A DNA stretch of 64,000 nucleotides. Source: Impatiens glandulifera. Its lineage: Eukaryota > Streptophyta > Magnoliopsida > Ericales > Balsaminaceae. The notes beneath the pieces are model-generated. The model did not search any database. It saw only the letters and a program-made list of their open reading frames with translations, and had not been told where the DNA came from. A program made the position numbers and the translations under genes. The stretch is from the NCBI RefSeq assembly GCF_907164915.1, contig NC_061862.1, forward strand, positions 140,421,913-140,485,912. The letters run 5' to 3'. The first letter of the stretch is position 1; each line of letters begins with the position of its first letter. Shown piece after piece: positions 34,679-46,600 of this stretch.

Positions 34679-35844
34679 ACCTGAACCATTGTAAACATGT
34701 AAAGCTCCACTTTCACCTTTGAAACTAAACCCTTCTTGTCCAAAAGAATTAGAGATATGAGATTCTTCGTCATGTGTGAAACATGTCTAACTTCGTTCAG
34801 TGTACAGAATTTTCCATCATGAGTCCTAATCTTGATCGAGCCCATCCCAACCACCTTGCAGGTAGAGCTATTGGCCATAGAAATATTTCCACCATCCACC
34901 TGCTCATAGGTTGAAAACCATTCTCTCCTAGGACAAATATGGTAAGATGCTCCAGAATCCAGAACCCACACATCAGTGTAATGTGTGCGACCATCAGCAA
35001 CTAAGGCAATATCCTCTTCGGAGTTTGTACCATCTTCAGCAACTGCAACAGTACCTGGTGCCTTCTCATGTTGTCTTTGTCTCTTCTTTGGACATTCATT
35101 CTTCCAATGTCCCTTCTCCTTACAGTAATTGCACACATCTGTTAGTTTCGGACCCCTACTGACTGGTTTCTTGGGGAATTTCTTTTTCCCCGGTTTACCA
35201 TATACCTGATGGTTGTTTGCTACTAGCCCAACAGCCTGACTATCCGAAACAGTGCCACTGCAGCTATGTCGCAATTCTCTACTATGAAGGGCAGATCTAA
35301 CTTCTTCTAGAGCCAATGAATCTTTACCACTAATGAAAGACTCCCTAATGTTTTCATATGATATTGGTAAAGAAACTAACAGAATCAAGGCAGCATCCTC
35401 ATCATCTATCTTAATATCAATATTACGCAGATCTAATAATATTGCATTTAATTGATCTAGATGGTCTCTAAGAGGTGTACCTTCCTGCATACGCAGACTG
35501 AACAGACGTTGCTTCAAAAGAAACTTGTTGGTTAAGCTCTTCTTCATGTATAAAGTCTCCAGCTTAGACCACAAACCAGCAGCGGTTTCCTCCTCAGCCA
35601 CCTCAGTAATGATATCGTCTGCCAGAGCCAAGAGCAATGTCGAGTGTGCCTTCTCTTCCAAAGACTCCATATCAGCAGGTGGTGGGACAGGTGCAGGCTT
35701 CATCAAGGGAGCCCATAGGCCGTGTTGTTTCAACAATGCACGAACCTTGATCTGCCACAGACTGAAGCTATTCCTCCCAGTAAACTTGTCGGCTTTCAAA
35801 CTTTTACTTCCAACCATCGTTCTTGCCTGAGCAGATCTGAACAA
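34675..35844 (-). CDS. Copia Gag and protease part (5' part of polyprotein)
   Basis: A 389-codon frame. The likely start is the second Met (MVGSKSLKADKF, 35817), as in Tnt1-like Gag. It has a UBN2-like capsid region (SLWQIKVRALLKQHGLW, SLTNKFLLKQRLFSLRMQEG), a CCHC zinc knuckle (CNYCKEKGHWKNECPKK, about residues 236-252) and an aspartic protease with the intact motif VLDSGASYHICP. A single-base loss near 34730 shifts the frame just before the GAG-pre-integrase domain; the original frame is clearly readable beyond it. Gag packages the RNA and the protease processes the polyprotein. Apart from that shift it looks intact. Confidence 0.88.
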   Translation of the reverse strand: MFRSAQARTMVGSKSLKADKFTGRNSFSLWQIKVRALLKQHGLWAPLMKPAPVPPPADMESLEEKAHSTLLLALADDIITEVAEEETAAGLWSKLETLYMKKSLTNKFLLKQRLFSLRMQEGTPLRDHLDQLNAILLDLRNIDIKIDDEDAALILLVSLPISYENIRESFISGKDSLALEEVRSALHSRELRHSCSGTVSDSQAVGLVANNHQVYGKPGKKKFPKKPVSRGPKLTDVCNYCKEKGHWKNECPKKRQRQHEKAPGTVAVAEDGTNSEEDIALVADGRTHYTDVWVLDSGASYHICPRREWFSTYEQVDGGNISMANSSTCKVVGMGSIKIRTHDGKFCTLNEVRHVSHMTKNLISLILLDKKGLVSKVKVELYMFTMVQV

Positions 35845-35848
35845 CCAA

Positions 35849-35860
35849 GCTCTGATACCA
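35849..35860 (-). other. Primer-binding site (initiator tRNA-Met type)
   Basis: On the minus strand TGGTATCAGAGC, 3 bp after the LTR end, the standard plant Copia primer-binding site. Confidence 0.9.
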
Positions 35861-35863
35861 GTT

Positions 35864-36144
35864 TGTTATAACTGATGCGAGAACAATGATAATAATAATA
35901 AAAGACAGAATGAAAGCGACACCCGATTTAACGTGGTATCCAGCAAAAGTGCTGACTAATCCACGGGCAGAGCCACTGAAAATATTCCACTATAATCGTT
36001 AACACGAATTACAGATACTGATAGTGCAAGAAAAAACTAACACACAAGGCCTTTATTTATAGGGCCAGGTCAAGACATTTTTCTTACTCACTTCCTATGT
36101 GGGACAAACACCAAAAAAGAATATTTTAGGCAAAGAAACCAACA
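35864..36144 (-). repeat. 5' LTR of the Tork-like Copia element
   Basis: 281 bp beginning TGTT and ending AACA in plus-strand reading. On the minus strand it contains a TATAAATA box-like word (plus TTTATTTATAGGGCC near 36050), consistent with the LTR promoter. Unit 1 homology resumes just after, at AAACAATAAAATAAC. Confidence 0.85.
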
Positions 36145-36147
36145 AAA

Positions 36148-37370
36148 ACATAAAGTAAACAATAAAATAACTTCTTTTATTATTTTAAGAAATAGTTTTT
36201 CCTTAGTCTGTTTTTGTGCAAATACAAGCTACAATATAAAATTATTATATGTTACAAACTAAATTAGAAAAAAAATTCAAACAAAATCAGAAAAAAAATA
36301 AAAAAAACTCAAAGATAATTGGGTCCACGTCGATATTAAATAAATTTAGAAACAAAAGAATTGATTCGCATACAATGTAACATAAAACAAATAAGCATTT
36401 AAAAATTCAATTGAGATTCTATACAATTTCTATATAGAGATACTTCAAATAACCCGATATAGGTGCACAAATATAGAACAAACATTTAAAAGAAAAAAAA
36501 AAATTGATTGATATCGTTATAAATTGAGACAATAATTTAAAGTTTCTCATCTAAACTCAGAAAGCATTTCCATGATTCATGACTAAATCAGGAAAGAAAA
36601 TTCAAAGATAGTTGGGTGCACAAATTAAATCTGGAAAGAAAATTCAAAGATAGTTGGCTGCACAAATTGGCCTTGCATCCATTTCTAATTTTTTTAAAGA
36701 TATCCACTAATTTTATATGAATTTATCTGTATCATTGATTTATCTCTCTATTTCTAACTACTCCTCAATCTTGTTAAGAATTTTGACTTTCTCTGAAAAC
36801 AAACTTTGCTTAACATTCTGACTCCACAATTTAATTATACCTTTTTAATAAAGCAAGTTATCTTTCATTGAGGTATGAATCTCCCTTATCACATCTTAAT
36901 CCTCTTCAATGGGAAAATACATAACCACATTAAGCATATTCAATGTTCAACCAAATCTCATTTTTTTAACTATTTGATCCAAGATAGTTTATGCTCCGCA
37001 ATCACCCTCCAATGGAAGACTAGTTATGTTCCTCAAGTTCACCTACTTGATGCTTAACTTGAATCTCATTTTGGCTAAGGATCTTTATGAGTTAGTGAAT
37101 AAGAATCTCTTTAACCAAGTCTAGACTCCTAATTATTCGAGGTGCTTCCGGAGTTTGTTAATGTTTGATTAGTGATATTGATTACTCATCTCGTGGGAGC
37201 TATCTTGTCTGAAAACAAATTTGATTCTGAAGATTTCAGGTATGCTTTTGTGTTTTCCTAGATAACAAGTGTAGCAACCAAAGAAAACTACCTATATTAT
37301 ATATTCATTCTTTGCATAATATATAATGGAAGTTCAAGAATAATAATCTCCAGATCCATACACAAATCAC
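36148..37370. other. Intron-like spacer with diverged repeat (unit 2 copy of 7572-8740)
   Basis: Same repeat words as unit 1, with a small extra stretch near 36700. No gene seen; the 60-codon ORF at 36875 matches nothing I recognise. Confidence 0.6.
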
Positions 37371-37414
37371 ATAGTCAAGAAGCAGAATCGGTAAATGCAT
37401 GAAAGAAGACATAC

Positions 37415-37520
37415 CACTCGATTTAGGTATTAGGAAGAAGATAGCTTCAGGAGTACCACAGCCCCGGCGACTCCAGTCTTGTCCACCGTTCGTCGTACGG
37501 CCGCCACCAATTGAAACCCT
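37415..37520 (-). promoter_or_regulatory. Noncoding first exon remnant of the minus F-box gene, unit 2
   Basis: Mirror of 13030-13127, with CCTAATACCTAAATCGAGTG before GTATGT on the minus strand. It is better preserved than unit 1 (8780-8900). It no longer leads to an F-box exon. Confidence 0.55.
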
Positions 37521-38095
37521 AATTGAATTGCCTTTTATATCTCCCGTATATATATATATTAAAGCGGCCACCAATTGAAACCCTAATTGAATTGCCTATT
37601 ATATCTCCCGTATATATATTAAATATAAATCATTAATGTTTTCTTTTTTAACAAGTGTTTCTCTTCATATAAAAACAAAATTTGAAGTCCCCTCAAAATA
37701 TTATAAAATTATTGTATATTTTTATTATAATTGTAAATATATATCATTAATATATTTTTTTAATACATGGTTTCTCTTCATCAAAAAACATAAGTTGGAA
37801 TTGTTATATATATTTTTTATTTTAATTTTAATTAAAGTAAATTTTTAATATTATTGAGATCGATATGTTTTATTTTCTATATAGTAAAAAAAAATATTAA
37901 ATAAACTTATAGAAACAAATAGACAAGAAAAATGTCCTACTATATAATTATAAAAACATAAATTAAACACTAAATATTTTTTTTTTATAAAAAATATGTT
38001 TTTCACTTGCTTTTATATCCACTTCCAATCTCCCTAGAGAATTTTCAAAGAGAATAAGACGTATGATGAATCAATTGTTAAGTTATTCAAAAGAA

Positions 38096-38275
38096 TTTTT
38101 TTTTTTGGGGGGGAAACGACTTAGCGTAATTTCATTACAAATTTTCAAAGAACGGAAAAAAAACCCACGAGTTTAAGAGATCATTCTAGACAGACCTAGA
38201 ATGATTTTGAAGTCGTATCATTCTAAATAAAAGAAAAAATGTAAATAAACTATCTGATTACAATGTTTTCGGAAG
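38096..38275 (-). mobile_element. Very short LINE 3' end, unit 2 copy
   Basis: Copy of 9463-9635 with a slightly longer T/G run at the tail. Confidence 0.8.
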
Positions 38276-38279
38276 ATAA

Positions 38280-38790
38280 GATTGTTCAGGTACAAGAAAG
38301 CGCTTTTCCAAAGAACTGAACTTGGAAACTAACGGAAACGCATTGTGTAGAGTCAAAGTGATAAAGTACCGGGGACGCTTAGTATAAGACTGAATTGGTA
38401 AATTGCCGGAGATATTTATCCAAAAATCGATTTTGATAAACTACCGGGTGCGCCTCTTGATAAAATACCGATATCATATGAACCGGATGCACTCCATAAA
38501 ATACTGAAGTTCTATAAAATCGGAAACACTTCATTATAATACCGAAGTTCTATAAAACCGAAAATGCTTCATTATAATACCGAAGTTCTATAAAACCAGA
38601 AACGCTTCATTATAATACCGAAGTTCTATAAAACCAGAAACGCTTTATTATAATACCGAAGTTATAAAATATCGACGTGTCTCATACATAAAACCGATAT
38701 GTAAAATACCGTGTTTTAAGATAAAATCGGAAGCGTCTTTTATAAAATACTGGAGTTTGATCAAATGACGAATTTGATCAACTACGGGAC
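38280..38790. repeat. 38 bp minisatellite, unit 2 copy
   Basis: Same order and number of units as 9640-10150 with scattered substitutions. Confidence 0.85.
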
Positions 38791-38880
38791 AACTTTTCTT
38801 TCCGATTTTCTTTAATGTGCACGAGGTTAACTTAACACAAGTAAGTTCTTATTTATACAATTATAATTAATTAGATATTT

Positions 38881-40025
38881 TAACTTAACACAATCTTTAT
38901 GAAGAAATTTATGATAATTTATGTTCTTCGTTTATTCATTTGCATGTCTCCATTGTGTATAATGACTGAGAGAAGATGAAGGCAACCTACGTTGAAAATG
39001 ATGATCATTATTGGGGTGACTTGGGAGATGCTGAAATTGAAAGAATGTTTGAAAAAATTTGGGCCTTGAAGATAGAATGTTGGCTTTTGATCCTTTTTCT
39101 CTAGCATACTTAGTGCCAAGTTCAAATTGCATCCAGTTTTTGTGGTTCGAGAAACCACAAAAAGTTGGGTCTTACTCTCATAACATTTTGTGACATAAAA
39201 TATGGATGAGATGGAACTACTTATTATGGTTTGAAGAACCACCTGCTGTAAAGTTTTTAAATTGTTCTTGTGGGCTACAATTGAGAAATCTTTTGGAACA
39301 GTTTGTGAGAACCACCCGATAGTCTATGAAAACAATTTAAGCAATTTTTCACTGCTTTTCTTTTTTCCAGAATCATTCTTGATTTCTTCTACAATTGTTT
39401 AATCTTTGAGTTTAGCCTCCTTTATTTTTATCTTTTATCTTTTTGCTTCCTGGTTTCTGGTATTATTCTTTAGCTTTATCACATTTATTGTGCATGAAAG
39501 TATTTCAGAAAGAACACATTTTTGGTTTCCATTCATAAGAGATCTCCATGACATTGTGCTTTCATTTCTTATCCACAATTGCCATTTTCATTGGTAGGAC
39601 ACTCTTAGGATGCACTTAAATGCTAATTCTAGCAAAGGACAAATGCTCTCTTCCTTTAGTTATTGGGTACATATATAATGATTTCCCAATTGTACATGCA
39701 AAATGATTAATTACTTCAGCATTGTACATGTGGGTTGAAATGTTCCAAAGCTTGAACCAAATCTGGGTCGTTTCCTTTGGTCTGCTCTGTAGATTCATCT
39801 CTTCTGACCACTTTTTCAGCTTCATTCTATTTGATCCTATGTAAGTATGCCCTTTCTCCAGGATTTCTTTTAGATTTGAGTCATTTTTAAACGACATGAA
39901 GTAGAGGTCATGTATTTTTTGTAAAAACATTTTGATGATGAGAGCAAAGAAACCCTAAAAGATGATAATAGAAAAAACCATAATCGAGAGTGTATTCTTG
40001 AATATTCCAAGAGATCAGGATCGAT
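38881..40025. mobile_element. 1.14 kb insertion in unit 2 carrying a DUF4283-like fragment
   Basis: Unit 1 reads straight from ATTAGATATTTTA to ATGCAAAGT; unit 2 has this extra block between them. No terminal inverted repeats or target duplication seen. Its right part codes on the minus strand for a DUF4283-like fragment (39616-39930). The left part (38919-39242) gives unrecognised ORFs. It may be a LINE-derived piece or filler brought in during repair. Confidence 0.7.
39616..39930 (-). pseudogene. DUF4283-like (LINE ORF1 / Gag-like) fragment
   Basis: A 104-codon minus-strand frame starting MFLQKIHDLYFMSFKNDSNL. The stretch LEKGHTYIGSNRMKLKKW, then TQIWFKLWNISTHMY, AEVINHFACTIGKSLYM and HLSFARISI follows the DUF4283 pattern of plant LINE ORF1 and related zinc-knuckle proteins. 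The CCHC knuckle that normally follows is absent. An AAACCCTAAA-type leader word precedes the ATG. Confidence 0.65.
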
Positions 40026-40043
40026 GCAAAGTTAAAAGATCAA

Positions 40044-40205
40044 TTGCACGACACATTGATTGAACGACACATCCAATGCACAACACGACGTTTGTCATTG
40101 CACGACACGACACAACACGGCACAAGGAATGAAAGGCACAACGATTGCACGACACGACACGATGATTACACGACACGCGATTGCACAACGATGAATGGCG
40201 AGTTC
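40044..40205. repeat. CACGACA-rich simple array, unit 2 copy
   Basis: Counterpart of 10255-10420 with one extra ACACGACACGATG step. Confidence 0.75.
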
Positions 40206-40474
40206 CAACAACGAATTCCGATGATTTCTACGGCAAGTTTCAAAGAAGATTATGATTTTTCTCTAATATCTCATCCCCATTGTATTCACCCAAATAGTTA
40301 TGGTTCGATTTTCTTCCTTTGATTATTCACTACTTAACTCAATATTTTTTTTCCTATCTTTTATGTTTAAAATTTATACATAATTCTACTACAATGTATT
40401 ACAAAATCTTTCCCAAATATTAAAATTGTTATAAAAAATTTAATTTTAAATATATTTATTATGTTATAAATATT

Positions 40475-40674
40475 AGGAGTGATAGAGTGAGGGAATTTAA
40501 TGAAGGAATTTGGTGAGGGAATGACGTGGCATCACCTTCATTGGTTGGAAAGTGTAAAAGTGGAAAGAAAGAGAGAAACGAGAGAAATTATTTGATTTTT
40601 TCAGCGAATAAGATTATGCCACATCATTCCCTCACCAAATTCCCTCACCAAATTCCCTCACCTAATCATTTCTC
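40475..40674. mobile_element. 200 bp Mutator-type MITE, unit 2 only
   Basis: Flanked by an exact 10 bp duplication TATAAATATT (40465-40474 and 40675-40684). Ends are imperfect inverted repeats built on GTGAGGGAATTT and GGTGAGGGAATGAYGTGGCA words. Unit 1 has the empty site (about 10683). A 9-10 bp TSD with GAGGGAAT-type repeats points to the Mutator superfamily. It has no coding capacity. Confidence 0.9.
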
Positions 40675-41267
40675 TATAAATATTTATAATTATGTGCAAA
40701 CTTATAACTCAATGTTATAGTCAGATTCATAATTTTGTAGAGAGAAATAACTTATTTTTTCAATAAAAGAGATAATTTGGGCATGTTAATCCAAATCTAT
40801 CTTTAGATTTATTTGAATATGTTCAAGTTCCTCTCCCCTTCAACTAATTGAATTTATTTTTGTAAATTTTACTTAGAAAATTGTATCAACTTAGTATGGA
40901 CAAAACAGTATAATAAAACCCTTTAGCTATCTTTTGGAATCAAGATATATTTATTTAAAAAAATTAAAAACTACTTAAAATTCATGAAATCTTCAAATGT
41001 TTAGTTTATTATTACATAAATAAAATAATGAAAAGACACTATAATGGAAAAAAACTTATATATTCGCCCCTTCTTATACATTTGATCATTATAAGAAATT
41101 CATATGTATATGCTTTTTTATTTTTATACCTTTTTAGCTCAATCATTTATATATGTTTGTTGAATAATATAGCAGAAAATCTTATTATAAGTGCTTTTAA
41201 TATTTACTTATTAAATTGATAATTTACTTTTCATGATTTTGTTGTTAGACTTCTTTATTGTTTTTTT

Positions 41268-42465
41268 CTCTCTTTTTTAAGTTTTTTTTTTTTTGGGGGG
41301 GGGGGAAACGACTCAGCGTTATTTCATTAAAAATTCCCAAAAATGGAAAAAAACACGAGTTTAATAGATCATTTTAGACAGGCCTAGAATGATTTTGAAA
41401 TCGTAACATTCTGAGTAAAAGCTAAAAAGCTAAAAACGTAAATGAATTATCTGACTACAATGCTTTCAATTCTAGTGAGTTTAAAAAACGGTAAATTCCA
41501 GTTCCTACAGATATTCTAGTTTTGCTCCGTGTTTGGATTTCTTGTCCACGTTCCCGCGAGGGCGCTACAATCCGATACAATATCTTTCCATAACTCTTCA
41601 ATGCTCCTGCGGGTTCTGTCATATACATTTGCATTCCGCTCTTGTCAAATGTTATACACCACTGCTCCAAAGCCGCGCTTGAACACGCTTGTTGCAAATC
41701 TATTTCCCTTGGCTTTGAGTAGTGCTGCATCTTTGATTTCATTCCATTGGCTCAGGAAACTGATCAGCTCCAGGCTTTTATAGAATCTGTCCCAAAGCTC
41801 TAAAGCAATATAGCAGCTCCCGAATAGGTGATCTATGGTTTCTTCATTTCCTCTACAAAGAAGACAGTTTGTGTCCGGGATGCTCATATATTTGCTGATA
41901 CGATCACGAGTGTTGAGTCTTTCCCAGAAGGCGAGCCATAGGATGAACTGGTGTCTAGGTATAATCTTCGTTGACCATACAAGAGGAGCCCATTCTACTT
42001 TCTGTGCTTTTTCCCGGGTTACCTCCTATATTTTCTTCGATACCAACTTCCCATTGTCCTCAGCTTTCCATTCATGAATATCCGGTTTGTCGTGTAGTTG
42101 TATGTTACTTATATGATCAAGTATCCTCTGTCCTTCTGGATTTTTTCTCAGGAGTGAGTCCCAATTTCCGTGTTTAATGTCTCTGTTTTCGCTTCTGAGC
42201 AGTCCCTTCTGATGCGGGTATTTTGAAACTCCTCTTTGTGGATGAAAGGCTGGTTTTCGAACCAGGAGTCGTGCCAGAATAGAGTGCCTTTCCCTTCCCC
42301 TAGCCGGATGTCATAAAGATCTGCAATATCGCTTCTTAGTTTAAGAATCTTTTTTAGAGACCTGCTCATACCTTCATGAATTTTGCAGGTCCGGATGCTG
42401 GTTTCGTATTTCATGAACCTCGTATGCACCCATTTGATCCATAGTGACCTTCTTTTTTAGGTTTT
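41268..42465 (-). mobile_element. LINE insertion, fuller copy (unit 2)
   Basis: Tail with T and G runs at about 41281-41305, then the shared 3' end. Minus-strand coding remnants: zf-RVT (41887-41645: MSIPDTNCLLCRGNEETIDH with the CxxC kept, ALELWDRFYKSLELISF, AVVYNI) and upstream linker (42429-42148: EGMSRSLKKILKLRSDIADL, KGTLFWHDSWFENQP). TSD CTTTTTTAGGTTTT at the right edge. It retains the roughly 400 bp that the unit 1 copy lost. Confidence 0.85.
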
Positions 42466-42711
42466 GCAATAGCTTAACTCATCTTAGCTAGCCAATTTGT
42501 TGGATATGTGAATGTAACAAATCCAAGTTACTTGACAAACAAAACATATGTGTAAGAACTCATTGGAGGGACACTACTTGATGACTTATACATTATTTTT
42601 ATAAAGTCAACAATTAAATTATGTTGGAGACTTTTTATATATTTTTTGTGACGTCCTATATCGAAAAATCATAGTAAATATGAATTTCATATAAAAGTGA
42701 GGCTAGTAGAC

Positions 42712-43262
42712 TCACTAGTGAAAATGGGGTCTAAATCGAGAGTATAATCTCTCGGTAATGACCATAAATCGCTCGGTAATGACCATAAATCTCTCGGTAT
42801 AAACCTAATACTGAAAGTTTGGGTAACACTCGGCATTCGTCGGTATTGTCACTTTTGGAAAATATATTTGGGTGTTTACCGAGATATATCATAAATTTAT
42901 CGGTTTAGATACCAAAGAGAAAACCCGAGAGTTATATAAAAAAAACTCTCGGTTGTTCTTGAAAGGTCAAAACCGAGAGTTTTATAGACAACTTTCGGTT
43001 TTTATCCTTCAAGAAAAATCGAGAGTTTTCTATATAACTCTCGGTTTTTCTTGAAGGAGAAAAACCGAGAGTTGTATGAACAACTCTTTAGTTTTTTATT
43101 TTCAAGAAAACCAAAAGTTTTCCAAAAATTCTCGGTTTTTTCGTTTCAAAAATAAACCCGAGAGGTATATGGAAAACATTCGTTTTTCCCTTTCATGAAA
43201 AACCGAAAACATTTCAAATAACTCTCGGTTTTTCATAAAAGTGAAAACCGAGAGTTTTCTTT
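42712..43262. repeat. CACTA-like end with CTCTCGG array, unit 2 copy
   Basis: CACTAGTGAAAATGGGG start, then the array as in 12298-12825, with an extra TCGGTAATGACCATAAATC step. The unit order has been reshuffled near 43020-43080. Confidence 0.7.
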
Positions 43263-43443
43263 ATAACTATATTAAAAAAATAGAAAAATTATAATAAAAA
43301 AAAAAAGCTATATATCACTAATAAAGAGTTACATAAATAAAATTAAATTTGAAAATAATATCAACAAATCAAAACAACTCAATTGAAAATATATTCAAAA
43401 CTCTTGTAAAAACCACCCATAAAAAAAAAGAACATTAATGATA

Positions 43444-43481
<38 letters not shown>

Positions 43482-43499
43482 TTATAATATGAGAGAGAA

Positions 43500-43609
43500 T
43501 TAAATAGGCAATTCAATTAGGGTTTCCATTTGTGTCGGCCGTCCGACGAACTGTGGATTAGAATGGAGCAACGCCGGGGCTGTGTTCTTCCTAATACCTA
43601 AATCGAATC
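43500..43609 (+). promoter_or_regulatory. Noncoding first exon of the plus-strand F-box gene, unit 2
   Basis: AATTCAATTAGGGTTTCC, then CGGCCGTCCGACGAACTG and CGCCGGGGCTG, ending at GTATGT (43610). Same layout as 13030-13127. Confidence 0.6.
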
Positions 43610-46600
43610 GTATGTCTTCTTTCATGCATTCACCGATATCTTCTATTTTGTGATTTGTGTATGGATAACCTTTTTATATCTGCTATAACCGTTCTTGTTG
43701 GGAGTTGTATAAAGGCCCTAGGGTTGCTAATATGAACTGGAAATCGATCCGAAGGGACCTTCACCAGGAGATTATTATTCTTGAACTACCATATTCACAT
43801 TATTTGTAATGTTGACAATGATATCTAGAATTTTAAAGTTGTAGTTTAAAGTGTAGGATCTTCAAATATGCAGAGTTTAGTTAATGATTTTTGTGGCTTG
43901 GAATTAATATAATAATAATAATAATAATAATATAAAATATGCTTTTAGATTGATCTCTTATATTTTAAAATTTGAAAGTTGTAGCTTCAAGTTTAAGATC
44001 CTAAAATATTAAGAGTTTACTTAATTATTGGAATGATTTTGGCTTGAAATTAAAAATAGTAATAGAAGGCCTCTAAAACAATGATTGATATGAGATATTT
44101 GTAGTTGGAGGATTAATACTTTGGAAGCCCATAATTCTTAGGTAGCTTTTGGAAATGTGCATGAAATGCTGATTTTATTTTTTTGAAAAAATGGATGTTT
44201 TGTGAGGATATTATGGTGAGTGCTCATTTTCAAAACTGTGGATCATGAAATAAAAGTAATTTTGGCTTGTTTATAAGGATACCAATCATTCTTTTTTGTT
44301 TCATTTTAAATATTTGTTCTATCTTTGTGTACCTAGATCTAGTTATAGAAGTCCATCTTCATATAAATTGTATAGAAACTCAATTGAATTTCTAAATGTG
44401 TATTTGTTTTATGTGACCTTGAATGTGAATCAAGAATGCATTAAGTTGATTAAAATGGTTATTGACTTTACATTATGTTGTTGATAAATTTCTTTCATCT
44501 GTCTCAAGATCATTCGTTTTTTGATTTAGTCATAAATCATTGAAATTCTTTTCGAGGCTAGTGTAATCTTTGTACGAGGTTAAAAAATTTGAAATTATTT
44601 ATTCAATTATTAGGATATCAATCATTCTCTATAGTTTTGTTCAAATGTTTGTTTTATATTTGTTCACTTAGATCGCTTATCTAAATTCTCTCCAAATAGA
44701 AATTGTCTTGAAAATAAAGTGATTTTTTAAAAGTTCCCTTGTTTGTAAGAATGCATTCAGTTGATTAAAATGATTGCCTAAACTATTTTCATTTAACAAT
44801 TCAACAACCAAGTGAGGCTTAATTATTTAGTTTGATTAATTTACCCTTTCAAATACCCACTTCAATTTATATAATTTGAAGCTTTTGGAGTTGAATTTAC
44901 CAAATGGGTATAGTGGAAGGATTGATGTTATTTCCTACTTATTTAGGCATTCTCTAGCTGAAGATCTGGTTGGAAATAAATTGTGGGAGGTAACACCTTT
45001 TTCTTATTTGTTGTTGTTATTCTTCATTTTTTTAATCTGTTTATTTGAATATGATGTTTTATTACTATTTAACATCCTTAAATGGTTGTTTTAAAAAATA
45101 GTATAGGTTTATTCCCATTGGATACATATTTATGTTTCATAACAAAACAACTATCAAATCTCAGTTGATACATAATTCCTTACTATCTTAGTTTGTTAGA
45201 GTTCTAGGCTAATAACAACAAGGTCAAAATTGTACCCCACAAAACGAGTGGGGGATTTGTAATGTGAGATTCCAATAATTTTTCATTTATTATGAAACTA
45301 TTATTATATATATATATATATATAATTGTCCATAAATTAAGCCTTATCAGAAAGTAGACTAAAGTCTAACGATAAACTTAAAAGTAATATGTTAATGTTT
45401 AGACATAACCACTTTATTTGAAGTAAATTTAAATCAAGTAATCTTTGAGAAAATAAATTCCCAGTTTAGCTCACGGGGTTAGAAGTGTTTAATATTTGGT
45501 TTGAACCGAATATCTAACCCAATTTGAATTCACCGAATTTGAATAAATCAATTTCAAATATTATTTTTGATTTTTGAATCGAATTATAAACCAATTCGGA
45601 TTCAAATATAGTTTTCGAAATGATTTTTGAGTCGAGGTTTCAACTCGAACACCAAACTGAAAACCGAATTCATATTTATTATTTATTTTAATTATGTATT
45701 TTATTATTATATAAAATTAAATGATTATATATTTTATTATATACTAAATTAGGTCAGCCGCTAGTATTTACTAATCTCTAAGACTTTAATTCCTAAATCT
45801 GTTGAGAGGGAAGATAAAAAAAAGTGCAAGTGCAATTAATAAAAAACACAATTGTGTAGGTGTTCAATATTTGGTTTAAATCGAATATTTGACCGAGTTT
45901 GAATAAAATGAATTTAAATTTTAATATTTGGGTTTGTTTTCTAATTGGCTTACAAAAAATAAAATTCGAAAAATTTGAATTAAGGAACTCAAATAACTAA
46001 AAACCGAATCTATTAACGTCCCTAGACTGGGCTATGCCTAATTCCGTTAATAAATTATGATTTTATAGTTGAATAGATTCTAGTAAATGACTTCAAATGG
46101 GATATTTGATCTTCGGGTGAGCATTTGGGCTCATAGACGACAAATTATGGCTCGAGAGCATCTTCGAAGTTGCAGCTTTGTTTGTTGTGGTCATTTTGAT
46201 AACACGAGGAAAATGGTGGCTCGTAGCTTCATCGTTCCTCAGAATATGTTGACTCTCAGATTATAATATTGAGAATTTATATTATATGATAGTAGACTTT
46301 CCTAGTTCAAATTTTTCTAAGTTTATTTAAAGTTTTTTTTAAAGAAAAAGAAAAAGAAAATATATCAATGTCAATAATAAACATCTTTTTACACCCAAAT
46401 TTATTGTGATTGCGTAAATAATATTTTTCTTTAAATCGGTTCATTTTTTTTTATCTTTTTATCATCTTAATTTTATTTCTCTTCTAGATTGATCACCTTT
46501 ATAAATGGATAAACGGATTATGTATGTAGCCCTTAAACACACTTAACCATTTAACTTGTCGCTGACGGGCTCAACCCAGGACCTTAGGGTGAGTATCCAC

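Larger units (their letters stand above)
33187..36144 (-). mobile_element. Tork/Tnt1-like Copia element, 5' half only
   Basis: A minus-strand element with 5' LTR 35864-36144, PBS 35849-35860, gag and pol to early RT. It ends abruptly in RT at about 33190; the rest of RT, RNase H and the 3' LTR are missing. In unit 1 the F-box gene start, the SUVH pseudogene and 3.3 kb in total occupy the corresponding place. The likeliest history is insertion near the site equivalent to 7572, followed by one deletion removing the element's 3' half and the adjacent 3.3 kb. The long open frames suggest a young insertion. Confidence 0.85.

Noticed and set aside
33611..34694. Plus-strand ORFs of 70-137 codons
   Set aside because: Antisense shadows of the Copia integrase frame.
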